Source: Erythrobasidium yunnanense
Taxonomy: Eukaryota > Basidiomycota > Cystobasidiomycetes > Erythrobasidiales > Erythrobasidiaceae
Direction: 5' to 3'
NCBI GenBank assembly: GCA_001600175.1
Contig: BCJC01000002.1
Span: 2,825,111-2,889,110, forward strand
DNA: 64,000 bases
Shown here: in pieces, positions 25,301-34,669 of the stretch
Numbering within the stretch: the first letter of the stretch is position 1
Layout: each line of letters begins with the position of its first letter
Notes under the pieces: generated by a model
Database searches by the model: none
Seen by the model: the letters and a program-made list of their open reading frames with translations, nothing else
What the model was told of the DNA's origin: nothing
Position numbers and translations under genes: made by a program

Positions 25301-26157
25301 GCTTTCGGTTTGTCAGCTGTCGCAGAAGCTTTTGTAGCTTTCTTATCGTCTGGAAGCACGCGCGACATCAGCTGAAGTGCTGCCAGGCCATTTGTGTAAG
25401 CCAGCTCACCCGTCTTCTTGCTGGTGCTTGCAGCAGGCTTAGCATCTCCATTCTCGGTCTTGAGCTTCTTCTTCGCTGATTCTCCGTCGGTCTTGTCCTT
25501 CGAAGCTGGTTTATCGGCCTTGGGCTTGCTGTCAGATGCTGCTTTCGCTTTCGGTTTCGCTGACGCAGTGTTCTTCGAGCTTGATGCTACAGTAGGACCG
25601 TCATCGTTGTCTGAAGCCTCCTCGTCAGAGCTGGCTACAACGCGTCGTTTCTTGCCTGGATCGTCAAGCTTTAGCGAGAACGCGTAGACCGACAGTACGG
25701 CTCAGAGGTTACCATTAGCCTTAGTCTTGCTTGTGTTTGCAGCTTCTACGTCGCTGCTGTCGTCGATCTTCATCGCATTGTTGCTCTTGCTCCCCTCGTC
25801 ACCGCTCTTCTCGTCGTTCGACATTTCGATGATTTCGTCCTTGTCTGCGGCACTAATAGCTGATGAAGTATGCAGTCCTTCCTGCTGTAGACGCGCCTGC
25901 TTCCTCCAGAGAGAGTCTACTTTGGTCTGAATCTGCTCGAGCTGCAATCCGAGGAACTTGTTCAAGGTCTTCTGGCGCGACGACGATATTGCTGGTTTGG
26001 CCTTGCTGCTGCTACTACTGCTCATCCAACGCAAACAGCGAAGTGCGCGTACCGAACTCCTCCCTCCACGTAGAAGCGCCGTCGTGTCAGTCGTGTCAAA
26101 ATGCGACGAATTGGCGATGAAGCGACCGACAACGACGCAGGAAGCGAGAAGATACAT
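22394..26157 (-). CDS. CDC9: DNA ligase I (ATP-dependent), possible dual nuclear/mitochondrial start
   Basis: Multi-exon gene. The ligase seals nicks, joining Okazaki fragments and completing excision repair. The adenylation motif [11 protein letters not shown] with the active-site lysine is at about 23790. Downstream are [11 protein letters not shown] and [13 protein letters not shown], and the C-terminal OB-domain exon reads [18 protein letters not shown]. The end, after [12 protein letters not shown], is a Gly/Lys-rich tail ([11 protein letters not shown]). The N-terminal exon from ATG 26025 ([11 protein letters not shown]) carries a PIP-box-like QKTLNKFLG for PCNA binding, followed by an acidic/Lys-rich linker. 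An upstream in-frame ATG at 26157 adds 44 residues, beginning [13 protein letters not shown] and rich in Arg, resembling a mitochondrial presequence; another ATG lies at 26277. Intron 1 spans 25656-25712 and removes an in-frame TGA. Confidence 0.92.
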
Positions 26158-26689
26158 GTACACTTTCTGTCGTATGGACCAGCATCCTGTATCAAGCACC
26201 ATTCGCTGCTCCTCTTCGACCTGCAGACCGCTAAGGTTTTCATGCCTGACTTCGCTAACTGATGCTCGCACACCCATCTACCAAAATATATATAGTAGCC
26301 TTGGCATCTTCCATCGTCATGGAAATGGAGGAGCTGACTAAAGCTTCCAGGAAAGTGGAGTTTGACAGACTTTTGGCGCGGGCGGCCTGGAAGATTCGCA
26401 AGGGTACAAAACGGCTCTTGTTCCTCTCGCTCCTCTCTTCTCTTTCATAACATTTACTTCACTATGCCTTTCCCCTTTTCATTTCTGCTTCATAAGTCTT
26501 GCCGTCTAATCATCTCTTCTGATAAGCGAGATCTCGCAGGCATATTTCGGGTTGCTATGCTTGACAGGCCTCAAGTTGAAGGCCGTCGCACGGCCGAAGT
26601 CAGCCTCTGCCATGCTGTAAGTCGTAGAGCAGGTCTTATAGCGGTCAGGTGAGACTAATTCATATGTTATCTCTGCACTAGTACGCAAG

Positions 26690-26925
26690 TTGCGACTCGA
26701 TTGGAAGATGCAAGAGGTTGAGGCCAACTTCGCTCTTTCAGCTTCTCGTATTCCTCTAGAACGCAGATAATACTTACACCTCCTTTACCTGTCCCGATCT
26801 TCGCTCTAGCGGGACTACATCGCTGCCTGGCCCGCATTATCAGAGAAGGCATTCCGAGATACATAAACATGTCCAGAGTATGCGCATACAAAGCTGAGAG
26901 AGGGCAAGACGATGTAGTGCGAGAG
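26690..26925 (+). pseudogene. Relic of the cupin/membrane protein gene (C-terminal exon)
   Basis: This stretch aligns by eye with the last exon of the intact gene at 28828-29711. Shared blocks include TACGCAA near the exon start, CAGCTTCTCGTATTCCTCT against CAGCTCCTCGTCTTCCTCT, GCGGGACTACAT against GCGGGACTGCAT, and GAGAGAGGGCAAGACGA against TTGAGGGAGGGCAAGACGA. The reading frame has stop codons and small length changes, so it is non-functional. It stands in the same position relative to coiled-coil copy 1 as the intact gene does relative to copy 2. That supports duplication of a two-gene unit. The 26280-26690 part shows no clear relic. Confidence 0.65.
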
Positions 26926-27049
26926 GCTCGCAGTTCGTCGCATGTCTGCAGTCGCGTATCTTGTTACAAGTTGACTTCGGTCAAGTCCGAGGGAATACGT
27001 AGCTTCTACAGACGACGTGAAAGCAGGTCATCTGCGATTTATCGTATGT

Positions 27050-27679
27050 CTAATCCGAAGAACCCAGTTGTACGTTGCCCCCTTCGATGCGCACCCAGTC
27101 CCACCCTCGAGGGATGTCTTGTTTATCCAATCGATTGGAATCAATAGCCGTCGTCACTTCTGCAATGGCCGCACGACTGCACCTATCTGTGAAGGCAGCA
27201 AAGGGGAATCTCGTCTCGTTGTGTTCACGGTCCCAACAGATTATGACCTGCGCTTTAAAGTGGACGTCCTCGATGGTATAGGTACCATCCTGATAATTAT
27301 CCGTTTGCAGAGTTCTCGGAGTTCTCATACTTCTGTGAATAGCAGGGCGTTTCATTAGGCTACCCCAACACTGACCAAACCGGACTTACGGCATCACGCG
27401 TCGTAGGTAGGCCAGTGATGTAGCGAGCTCTCGCTTCAATCTCGCGTTCTCATTTTTCAGGGCAGAGTTGCGTCGCGACAGTTCCTCGTTCCTGGCCAGG
27501 GCGCTCTTCAGAGCCTCCGAGGTGCCATTGGCGGATGAAGGTCTCCTAGCATTATCAGGCGCAGGCGAGTCAGGCTGTCTGGGCGGAGAGCCGTTGCCTG
27601 TGCCACGGGGTTTCTTGCTGGATCCGGAACCTACGGAGCCGATCGATGCCCTTTGCTTGTTCTGCATGGGTTGAGCCAT
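27050..27679 (-). CDS. Coiled-coil family protein, copy 1 (unknown function, 190 aa)
   Basis: Two exons, 27679-27390 and 27332-27050, separated by a 57-bp GTAAGT...CAG intron. The protein starts MAQPMQN, continues with a Ser/Pro/Arg-rich head, and then has a coiled-coil segment (ALKSALARNEELSRRNSALK, with heptads of L/N/E). The second exon holds the family's C-terminal domain: DGTYTIEDV, then QVIIC, then RFPFAAFTD, ending near WVRIEGG. No signal peptide or membrane segment is visible, so a cytosolic or nuclear site is likely. It is one of five local paralogues. I know no named family that fits, and assign no function. Confidence 0.75.
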
Positions 27680-27794
27680 TTGAGCGTTGTATCAAAGTCT
27701 GCCAGAGACTTGTAATTGATGAACTGGATTGTAGAGTAGCTTGCTGTCGAGGTTTCTGCTCCAAGTGGTGGAGACGAGAGAGACAAGGTGCGGT

Positions 27795-27930
27795 TCAGCC
27801 CGTCTTTATAGTGTGGGCAATCAGACAGCCTGAAGGGAGGGCCATGTGACGACATTGAATGGTAGGAGGATAGACTCCGTTCGACTCCCCTTGGTTCGAG
27901 ATTGACATCCGCATCAGCCTGCACATCGGG
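27795..27930 (-). promoter_or_regulatory. Promoter module of coiled-coil copy 1
   Basis: Reading toward the gene on the minus strand, the order is CAGGCTGATGCGGATG (about 27910-27925), a CAAGGGG box (about 27885-27892), CCATTCAATGTCGTCACATGGCC (27840-27862; given here as two parts, CCATTCAATG and TCGTCACATGGCC), and TATAAAGACGGGC (27798-27810). The same boxes in the same order precede copies 2, 3 and, apart from the TATA box, 4. Part of this stretch is also open as a reading frame, but the spacing to the ATG suits a promoter and leader. Confidence 0.6.
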
Positions 27931-28827
27931 TTGGAGAGTCAGGATGGCGAGCTGCCGGAAGCATGTCGATGGCTTGCTAAATGGCCATGTCCAGATTGCA
28001 TGTAGCTTTGAGTCAGATCTATGTTTTGAGATAATTTGTATGTTTACAGCTAGGATCTTTCAGCTACGAGGGAGATTTCGACTTTTCTTGCTGCGCGCTT
28101 CACCTGGCGGGCATCGCCCTAGCTGGTGGGAGGTTACTCAAGGATGCATATACAGAGCCCAGAAGCTGCCCGTGGCAGGAGGAAAGTCATCGGAACGTCG
28201 AATCTTTCGGTATTGATGTCAGCAACAGTCCGTCTGTACGTGACTGAAAGGCTATCTAGGTAAGGGGTCATAAGTGCTATTAGTACGTCCGTCACTTCGC
28301 TGTACATCAGGCTGCTTTCATTTCGTTGCGTCCTTCGCGTCTTCAGGGCCGCGGTTCTGGTGATCTTCTTGCCTTCTCCCCGCTATGTATCTTCTCGCAG
28401 AAGCAGGCTCGTCAGCACCGACAAAGAAGGCGTCTCTCGACGTTAGGCTCGCTCCTCCAACGCTCAAATGCGTATGAATAGTCGACTGGGAGCAGCGTGT
28501 TGGGACGAGACGAACCAGCAAAAGACAACGAATACAATGTCCGCAGCAGCAGCGAAAAGGCATACAGCTTCTTCTCATACCTAATGTCATACAGTGAATG
28601 AGTCGAATCCGTCGTCATGGCGCCTCTCGCTGTCTCTTTCCGACCTCTCGACTGTTCGACTGCTTGGCCAATTCCAGCAGCACTGCTAGATCTATAATCC
28701 GTTCGCACGACACCGTTCTCTCGTCTCTGCATCTCTGCTTCCTTCCTGAGCATCTTCTTCTTGAGGCTTCCCGCGTCTCCGCACATCGCTTGGCAAACCT
28801 GCGAGCGAGCGAGACAGCAGTCCAATC
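27931..28827. other. Intergenic region between copy 1 and the cupin gene
   Basis: About 0.9 kb. Minus-strand frames exist at 28825-28412 (137 aa) and 28590-28318 (90 aa), but they lack domains and the first almost abuts the plus-strand cupin start at 28828. They could be exons of an unknown gene, or chance. The stretch most likely carries the promoters of copy 1 (left) and the cupin gene (right). Confidence 0.4.
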
Positions 28828-29711
28828 ATGGCTTACAGCTGGCAGCATGTTCTGAGCTCAAGACCGAAGAGGCGTACACAAGTAGCTAGCGACTCTAGCA
28901 TCTATGGCGGAACCGGAGGCTGCATCAAATACGAGTTTCCAGAAAGAGACGAGAATGGCATTCTGGCTGTTCGCGAGACTCATTATATAGAACATGCCCC
29001 TGTCAAGCAAGGTCTAAGCGGACCTCCCCTGTGAGTAGTGCAGCGTTCTTCTGGCGACTTTGAAGGCGGTTTAGTCGTACAGTAGCAGTGTACTGATTTG
29101 TGGTCTTTGCTTGTTAGGCACATCCACTTGCGACAAACCGAGCACTTTCACGTTGAGCAAGGCAAGCTTGGCTTGAAGTTAGGCGGGAAGGAAGTAGTCT
29201 TATCGCCAGGCGAGAAGATCGCCATACCTTTCGGCAGCAGGTACGTCATGTCTGTGGTAGAGCAATATCCTTCGCTAATGGTATCTTCCTGTGCACAGGC
29301 ACACCTTCTTTCCGCATCCTTCTTCAACTGAAGATATCGTCTTCCGTTGCTGGGTGACTCCGGAAACGGGCAAGGTGGGCGCGCAGCAGCTCGCTCTGCA
29401 AAGTTGGTCAACAGACTGCTAATGTGTATATACAGGACATCGACAGCGGCCTCGATGAGGTGTTCCTACGCAACTTTGCAAGCTATCTCATGGATTGCGA
29501 GAGGGAAAAGATCAATCCTTCGCTGTTCCAGCTCCTCGTCTTCCTCTGGAACGCGGATATTGTTCTCACGCCTCCTTTCCCAGTCCCGATATTCGTGCTG
29601 GCGGGACTGCATTACTTCCTCGCTCGCATCATCGGAGAAGTCGTTTTGGGATACAAGTCGTCATATCCAGAGTACGCATACACGCAGTTGAGGGAGGGCA
29701 AGACGACGTAG
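28828..29711 (+). CDS. Cupin-domain protein with C-terminal membrane segment, 225 aa
   Basis: Four exons in phase: 28828-29030, 29118-29240, 29299-29374 and 29436-29711. The central part has a cupin_2 barrel pattern: HIHLRQTEHFHVEQGKLGLK (two His and one Glu in metal-ligand spacing), then LSPGEKIAIPFGSRHTFF, the second cupin motif. The last exon carries a hydrophobic helix (LLVFLWNADIVLTPPFPVPI and FVLAGLHYFLARII), so the protein is probably membrane-anchored. Small cupin proteins of this type are common in fungi, and their substrates are largely unknown. A relic of its last exon lies at 26690-26925. Confidence 0.85.
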
Positions 29712-29846
29712 CTGCTAAACGTCGCGACTTGTCGGGATACCTACATTCGGTGTTGTATTTGATTTCAGTCAACTATCCCGGGCATTCGGGAAACCGTGGC
29801 ATTCGTACAGCGGATCTTCATCATGCAGTTGGAAAGACAGCTAACA

Positions 29847-30018
29847 GTAGTCCTCATTCTCCACAAGGCATGGTTTGCCCCCGCGATTCTCCACGCGGTC
29901 ATACATAGTCGCCCTTGAAATATTTAACGCCGTAATAGTCCTCGTTCTCCACAAGGCATGCCTTGCCCCCGCGAACTTCCACGCGGTCATAGTCGCCCTT
30001 GAAATATTTGACGCCGTA
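29847..30018. repeat. Direct tandem duplication of ~86 bp at the 3' end of copy 2
   Basis: Two adjacent units, 29847-29934 (88 bp) and 29935-30018 (84 bp), are nearly identical (TAGTCCTC...TTCTCCACAAGGCATG ... CGCCCTTGAAATATTT). The left unit has a 4-bp insertion (CATA) after CACGCGGTCA. Read from the minus strand, the duplication makes the end of coiled-coil copy 2 repeat YGVKYFKGDY, and the 4-bp insertion brings in an early stop. Confidence 0.9.
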
Positions 30019-30552
30019 AGTCCCGCTAAGTACACTGCTAAGTACGCGTCGGATGTATTGTCGATCGCTGTCATCGAAGTCCAGAAAGCAGAACTTCAGG
30101 CCACCCGCACAGATGATAGAATTTTCTTGAGGATTGACGGTATCGATTTCATATGTACCATCAGGGCAGCCTGTGCTGACTGATATCCGTTGCACAGTGA
30201 GGTGTCGTGCCGAGGCAGCAAGCTGTTGGGTCAGCCTAGTGGACTGTTCCTGCAGCCCGGCGTTTTGTCGCCGGAGGGTGGTGTTTTGTAGTTGTAATCT
30301 CATGTTATTGTCTTGTAAAGCGACGTTCTGCTTCTTTAGGGCTGTAAGCTGTTGCTGTAGCGCTTCGATGGAGCCTGTAGAGGTAGTTTCAGCGCCCATG
30401 GCTGTAACGGAGCATCGTCGGCTTCCGTCGATAGACTTTCTTCGAGAGTGGGGAGGAGCTGTAGCGCTGGTTTTGACACCAGATTGCGAGTTGACGGACG
30501 CCGGTCGTGATGTGGGTCTGTTGCGCTTGTCGTCATAGGTGTAGTTCTGCAT
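29899..30552 (-). CDS. Coiled-coil family protein, copy 2 (unknown function, 217 aa)
   Basis: A single open frame from ATG 30552 (MQNYTYDDKRN). The Ser/Arg-rich head is followed by a strong coiled coil of about 60 residues (QQQLTALKKQNVALQDNNMR and on, with repeated LQxxN/Q). The C-terminal domain has DGTYEIDTV, SIICAGGLKFCFLDF and VEVRGGKACLVEN. Unlike the other copies it needs no intron, and its 3' end carries a tandem duplication. The frame remains open upstream to ATG 30810, but that part coincides with the conserved promoter boxes and TATA, so 30552 is preferred. The neighbour upstream in the duplicated unit is the cupin gene. Confidence 0.72.
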   Translation of the reverse strand: MQNYTYDDKRNRPTSRPASVNSQSGVKTSATAPPHSRRKSIDGSRRCSVTAMGAETTSTGSIEALQQQLTALKKQNVALQDNNMRLQLQNTTLRRQNAGLQEQSTRLTQQLAASARHLTVQRISVSTGCPDGTYEIDTVNPQENSIICAGGLKFCFLDFDDSDRQYIRRVLSSVLSGTYGVKYFKGDYDRVEVRGGKACLVENEDYYGVKYFKGDYV

Positions 30553-30674
30553 TGGGTGAGCTACTGTAGCGATGTTGAAATCTGCTGGAGACCTGCAGCG
30601 ATGGATTGTATTGAAGAATAGCTTGCTGTTAAGTCGTTCTGCTTGAAGTGGTGGACAGGAGAGCGACAAGGTAC

Positions 30675-30815
30675 GATTCAGCCCGTCTTTATAGCGTGGG
30701 CATCCAGACCAAGTGAAGGGAGGGCCATGTGACGACTTTGAATGGCAGGAGGATAGACTCCGTTTCGATTTCCCTTGAGTCGAGGTTGGCATCCGCAACA
30801 GCTTGAACATCGCGG
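30675..30815 (-). promoter_or_regulatory. Promoter module of coiled-coil copy 2
   Basis: Very close in sequence to the copy 1 module. It holds CAAGCTGTTGCGGATGCCAACC as a start box near 30785-30806 (two parts, CAAGCTGTTGC and GGATGCCAACC), CAAGGGAAATCG near 30765-30776, CCATTCAAAGTCGTCACATGG near 30725-30745 (two parts, CCATTCAAAG and TCGTCACATGG), and TATAAAGACGGGC near 30681-30693. Confidence 0.6.
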
Positions 30816-31384
30816 ATCAACCGTCGAGTTTGCTGGAGAAGTGCCAGCCGGCGTGTCATCAAAAGAAGACTTGAGAGTTGTATAACGTAGGCGGGGCGCG
30901 ATGGGAGTTAGGGTTTTGCCTAGAAACCTGGGACACAGCCAAATTCGTGCATACTGAATAAAGCATCTGCTTTTGCTGGCGCTTGTGTCTTGGATAGATG
31001 AAGATACGATGCGCATATGTAAGGGTCGACTTGTTCTCGTCAAAGGATGCTGGTAGCGAGGTTCATGGTGGTGTGCCCGGAGCCTTGCTCCGCTGATGAT
31101 ATGCGTCAAGCCTGCGGGCCGGATGCATCAATAGCAGCGTAGATACGCAGATAATATCATATCACGCAGGAGGGAGGGTCCGCGAGTTGTGCAGTCTTCA
31201 GAGTATGTCTTCCCATCAGGTAGGGCAACTATGCTATTCTCTGATGCAGACCTTGACGATTGTCGAGTGGATCAGTATTGCTTCTCGTCACGATGTGCTG
31301 TTTCCCATGTCTTGCTTCATGTTCGCGTGCATTTCCTGTATGATCAGCCTGCCATCACGCTCTTTCCGACATCTTGGACATATT

Positions 31385-32136
31385 ATGAATCGTCAGCTTG
31401 CGCCAGCCGGCTCATCAGCTTCAGGACCTCTGAACAATGACAATGTCGAAGAAGAAGCGGCGCCAGTGCCCATCACAGAAGATGAAGTTGTCGGGTACAG
31501 AGAGCAGGACCGATTTCTGCCCATCAACAACATCCAAAGACTCATGAAACGCAGTCTTCCTGAATCTAGCAAGATCTCAAAGGACGCCAAAGGTATGCTG
31601 CCTGCGATCCAGCTGGAAACTACACCCGCTCGTTCACCCGAAATCTGGAACACGGTTTCTGATTTATCTCGATTCTGATCTGATCATATCGCTGTATCGC
31701 AACGAACAGAATGCATACAAGAATGCACATCTGAGTTCATATCCTTCATCACCTCTGAAGCAAGCGACAAAGCTACGGCTGAGAAGCGGAAAACCATCAC
31801 TGGCGATGACATCCTGAATGCCTTGAAGAGCTTGGGCTTCGAGGACCTGTCAGATGTCCTGTTCATCTACTTGGCAAGATATAGGACTGTGCGACCGTCG
31901 CTTTTCCGCTACTTAGAAGATGTTCTGACGATATCATTTGTTCCCAGCTACAACGCAATGAGCCGTCTCGCAAGCGTCAGCGCAAGAGCAAGAAAGATGC
32001 AAACGGACAAGCAGCTTCTGCAGCGAAGTCCATCGGCCATACAGCCGAAAATGGCGAGGAAGAGGAGGAAGAGAACGAAGAAGACCCCGATGAGAATGCA
32101 GACAATGAGTCCAAGCCTGAAGCATCGACCAAGTGA
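31385..32136 (+). CDS. HAP3: Hap3 / NF-YB subunit of the CCAAT-binding factor
   Basis: Three exons (31385-31592, 31710-31888, 31948-32136) give 191 aa. The histone-fold domain is clear: [31 protein letters not shown], then [20 protein letters not shown] and [20 protein letters not shown]. With Hap2/NF-YA and Hap5/NF-YC it binds CCAAT boxes and, in fungi, controls respiration, iron and nitrogen genes. The domain is almost fully conserved, including the ECxxECxSEFISF core. After LARYR an intron leads to a Lys/Glu-rich tail of about 60 residues. The start is chosen at MNRQLAPAG, close upstream of the domain. Confidence 0.95.
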
Positions 32137-32392
32137 AGCACATTTTGCTGTCATATCTGTTTGGGTATCCGAGAACGGCAGAACATCCGGGAAAAAAGCG
32201 TCAACCCCGCTGTTCTTTCCTTTCAATCTTCCTCCACTTCGTTTGGACACGCAAAGGTAGTTGACCAAATCCATCATACTTCAGCTCCTCTTGCAATTGC
32301 GAGGGTTTCTGCTGCCTTTCCAAGTGCTTCATGCTAGTACCGCTTGAAGGTGCCCTGCTCCTTGGAGCACATCAGAGCATCACAACGACAGC

Positions 32393-33381
32393 ATGCCAAG
32401 CCCGTTCCTCGATGTCAGTGGGCGTGTATGGTGAGCTGCGTGCTGCTGCTGCCTTTCCCTGTTATGGTTGGGCTCACCACTTTGGCAATCCAGGAGAGCC
32501 AAATCGTCCGCTCGAAGATTGGCAGAGCAACAGTTCTATGAGGACCGAAACAATGCACATACAGCTCGCGAGGGCTGGAAGACAATGAGGCAGCGTAAGT
32601 TCTCCATATTTCCCCAACGACTCGACTACGGGGCAGACAAAGCTAATGAGATGCGCTTTCGAATTACAGTTATGTACAACGATCTTGCGAACACCATGGA
32701 GGCGGAAGATATGGTGTCGAGATGTGGTCCGACGGCTTGGGGAAAAGAGCTCTTCACGCTCGGCGTGCTCAACAACAGATTGGGCGCATTGTCGACGGTA
32801 CCTCCATACAGTGAGCCAGTCTACTTCTCACGTTAGCACATACTAATTGAACCCCGGTTTTGCAGTCCCTTCCGGCCCACAGCACCCTATGCCGCTAGTC
32901 GGGACAGGCATGTCGCCGATCGCACCAGCCTTACCTCTGCCAGCTCTGCCTTATGCAGGAGCAGGTGCTGCTGCATTGCTGCCTCCTCCAGTCGTAGCTG
33001 CGCCCACACCTGTTCCTGTACCCGTTCCAGTCCCGGTCGCTGCGCCCGGCATGGCTAGCTTAGTCAATGACATCCCTATCAGTGTTGGTCCTGTAAGCTA
33101 TTTACCTTCCTAGTTATACCTCATCAACGTCAGCTGAAGCTCTATGTGCGCAGGATCTAGCTGGCTATTCGATAGCGAGCTTCCTTGGTCCAGTAGAAGG
33201 CGTTGCGGGACCTGCTCTCTCATTCGATATAGCCATACAGCGCTTAGCAGCTGTAGAGATGCTCGTTACGCGGACTGCAGCGATAGGAGGCTCAGGTGTC
33301 ATCAATTTGCGCCTTATGCATGATGGAGTGGGAGATGTGATCGCTGCGGGAGATGCTGTGGTCGCTTTTCCGTTCTACTAG
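32393..33381 (+). CDS. Unknown protein with Ala/Pro/Val linker and possible YbjQ-like C-terminal domain, 244 aa
   Basis: Five exons in phase: 32393-32430, 32494-32594, 32670-32810, 32866-33092 and 33154-33381. The N-terminal half is helical and charged (RRLAEQQFYEDRNN). A low-complexity linker follows (PVPVPVPVPV with poly-Ala). The last exon reads YSIASFLGPVEGVAG, then AVEMLVTRTAAIGGSGVINL, then GDAVVAF. This order resembles the small UPF0145/YbjQ heavy-metal-binding-like fold, where a helix is followed by GANAVINLR and a final strand. The match is weak and rests on pattern only; no metal-binding residues are evident. Confidence 0.6.
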
Positions 33382-33944
33382 ATGAGAAATGTGGGGATTC
33401 CGAAGCATAGTGAAGCGTAATATAGAGTACAGTCTGCATATCTCAATGCTCAAAAGATAATGCCCCGCTCCCGCTTAGATGCTACCCGAATGTATCAGTC
33501 GCTGACCAGCGATCTGGCGATGCGCGGTTCAAGCTTCAGACATCAGCGGTAACAAACAGTCCTTCAGGGAGCTGGAGACGGTACGGTGATGCTTTGTTAC
33601 ATAGAGTAGGCACGCCGGATAACATAGATCATCGACGGCCTGCTTCTCCTAAGGACATATAGACGATTACAGCTAGGATAGTAGTAGTAGATTAGGCAGA
33701 GGAGGGAGTAGGGTGTGGTAGTTGCGGGTATGCTATACGAGTTTCGATAGAGCAGGGACTTTGGTGAGGAGATAACGAAACGATATCTACGGATTTCAAG
33801 GCCGGTATGGGGTGTGTGTTGAAACAGAGAGAGTAGTAGTGATACAGTCCAGAAGTAGGCTGATAGCTGCTATTTGCAGGCCATCCTTCCTTCACTTGCT
33901 AGCGCGAAAGTGGCGGGGCGCTCGCTGTCTCCTCTTCTCGACAA
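33382..33944. other. Intergenic region, nothing recognised
   Basis: Between convergent genes. It contains a short TAGTAG run near 33680 and no domain-bearing frame. It probably supplies both 3' ends. Confidence 0.5.
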
Positions 33945-34323
33945 CTATTTCTTATCCTTCAGATAAGCCTGAGCAGCTTCTCTAGTTCTTTGACGTTCCA
34001 GAGATGCACGAGTATTGATTCTATCAATGTCCTCGCTTGGCTTGTTTGCTTTTCTATCGTTTGAGCCGATGCTGAGGGAATGACATGGGAAAAAACGCAG
34101 CGTCAGTACAGCAATCCCTTGGCAGGAAAACGGGAAAGAGAGTAGGTAACGCACAACTGGTTGATGCTCTCCTTGGTTCTGCTGCGCTTGAGGTCGGCGC
34201 CTTTGGTCTTGCTAGACTTGCTACCCTGTAGGTCGTCCAAGCGAACGAATGATGATGCGATGGGATGGTTAGCGTCGCTTCGCTGAACAGCCAGGCTTGT
34301 TGAGATGCATTGCTACTGACCAT
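33945..34323 (-). CDS. Small basic protein, 66 aa, with a one-codon first exon
   Basis: The best model has three exons: ATG alone (34323-34321), 34225-34155 and 34071-33945. It gives MGSKSSKTKGADLKRSRTKE followed by a Lys/Arg/Glu-rich helix ending AAQAYLKDKK. All junctions are GT-AG and phase-consistent (201 nt). The start codon is followed directly by GTCAGT, an acceptable donor. I do not recognise a family. Composition suggests a nucleic-acid- or chaperone-associated small protein, but this is a guess. The Derlin gene upstream is on the same strand. Confidence 0.55.
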
Positions 34324-34669
34324 TGTTGAGTGTTATGTATGTGTAGATGTATGCGTTGATTGATGCGACAGCTAGATTTATCGCTTATCGCTTGTGGATG
34401 GAGCAGAGTCAACCCAGCGCAATCAGTGAATCACGGGCAAGTTCTCATTTCGGGCTGCCCAAAGAATGCAATCACAGATGCCAAGATACATGTAACACTG
34501 CATTCTCACCACTGCAATGCTTGCGTGGCCTCAGCGAAATTCTAGGCCTCGCGAAGGCCATGACGTGTTCTCAGCGAAATGCATGGGCGCCTGTCAGTTG
34601 CAGCCAAATAGTAGCCAGAATTGATATACTTGTACTTCAGAGCTCATGGACACTGTCTACACCATCTTA

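Noticed and set aside
28412-28825. 137-aa minus-strand frame next to the cupin start
   Set aside because: Its start lies 3 bp from the opposite-strand cupin ATG and the sequence has no recognisable domain; left as undetermined intergenic.
30553-30810. Upstream extension of coiled-coil copy 2 (start at 30810)
   Set aside because: The extra 86 codons coincide with the promoter boxes and TATA shared with the other copies, so the open frame is more likely accidental.
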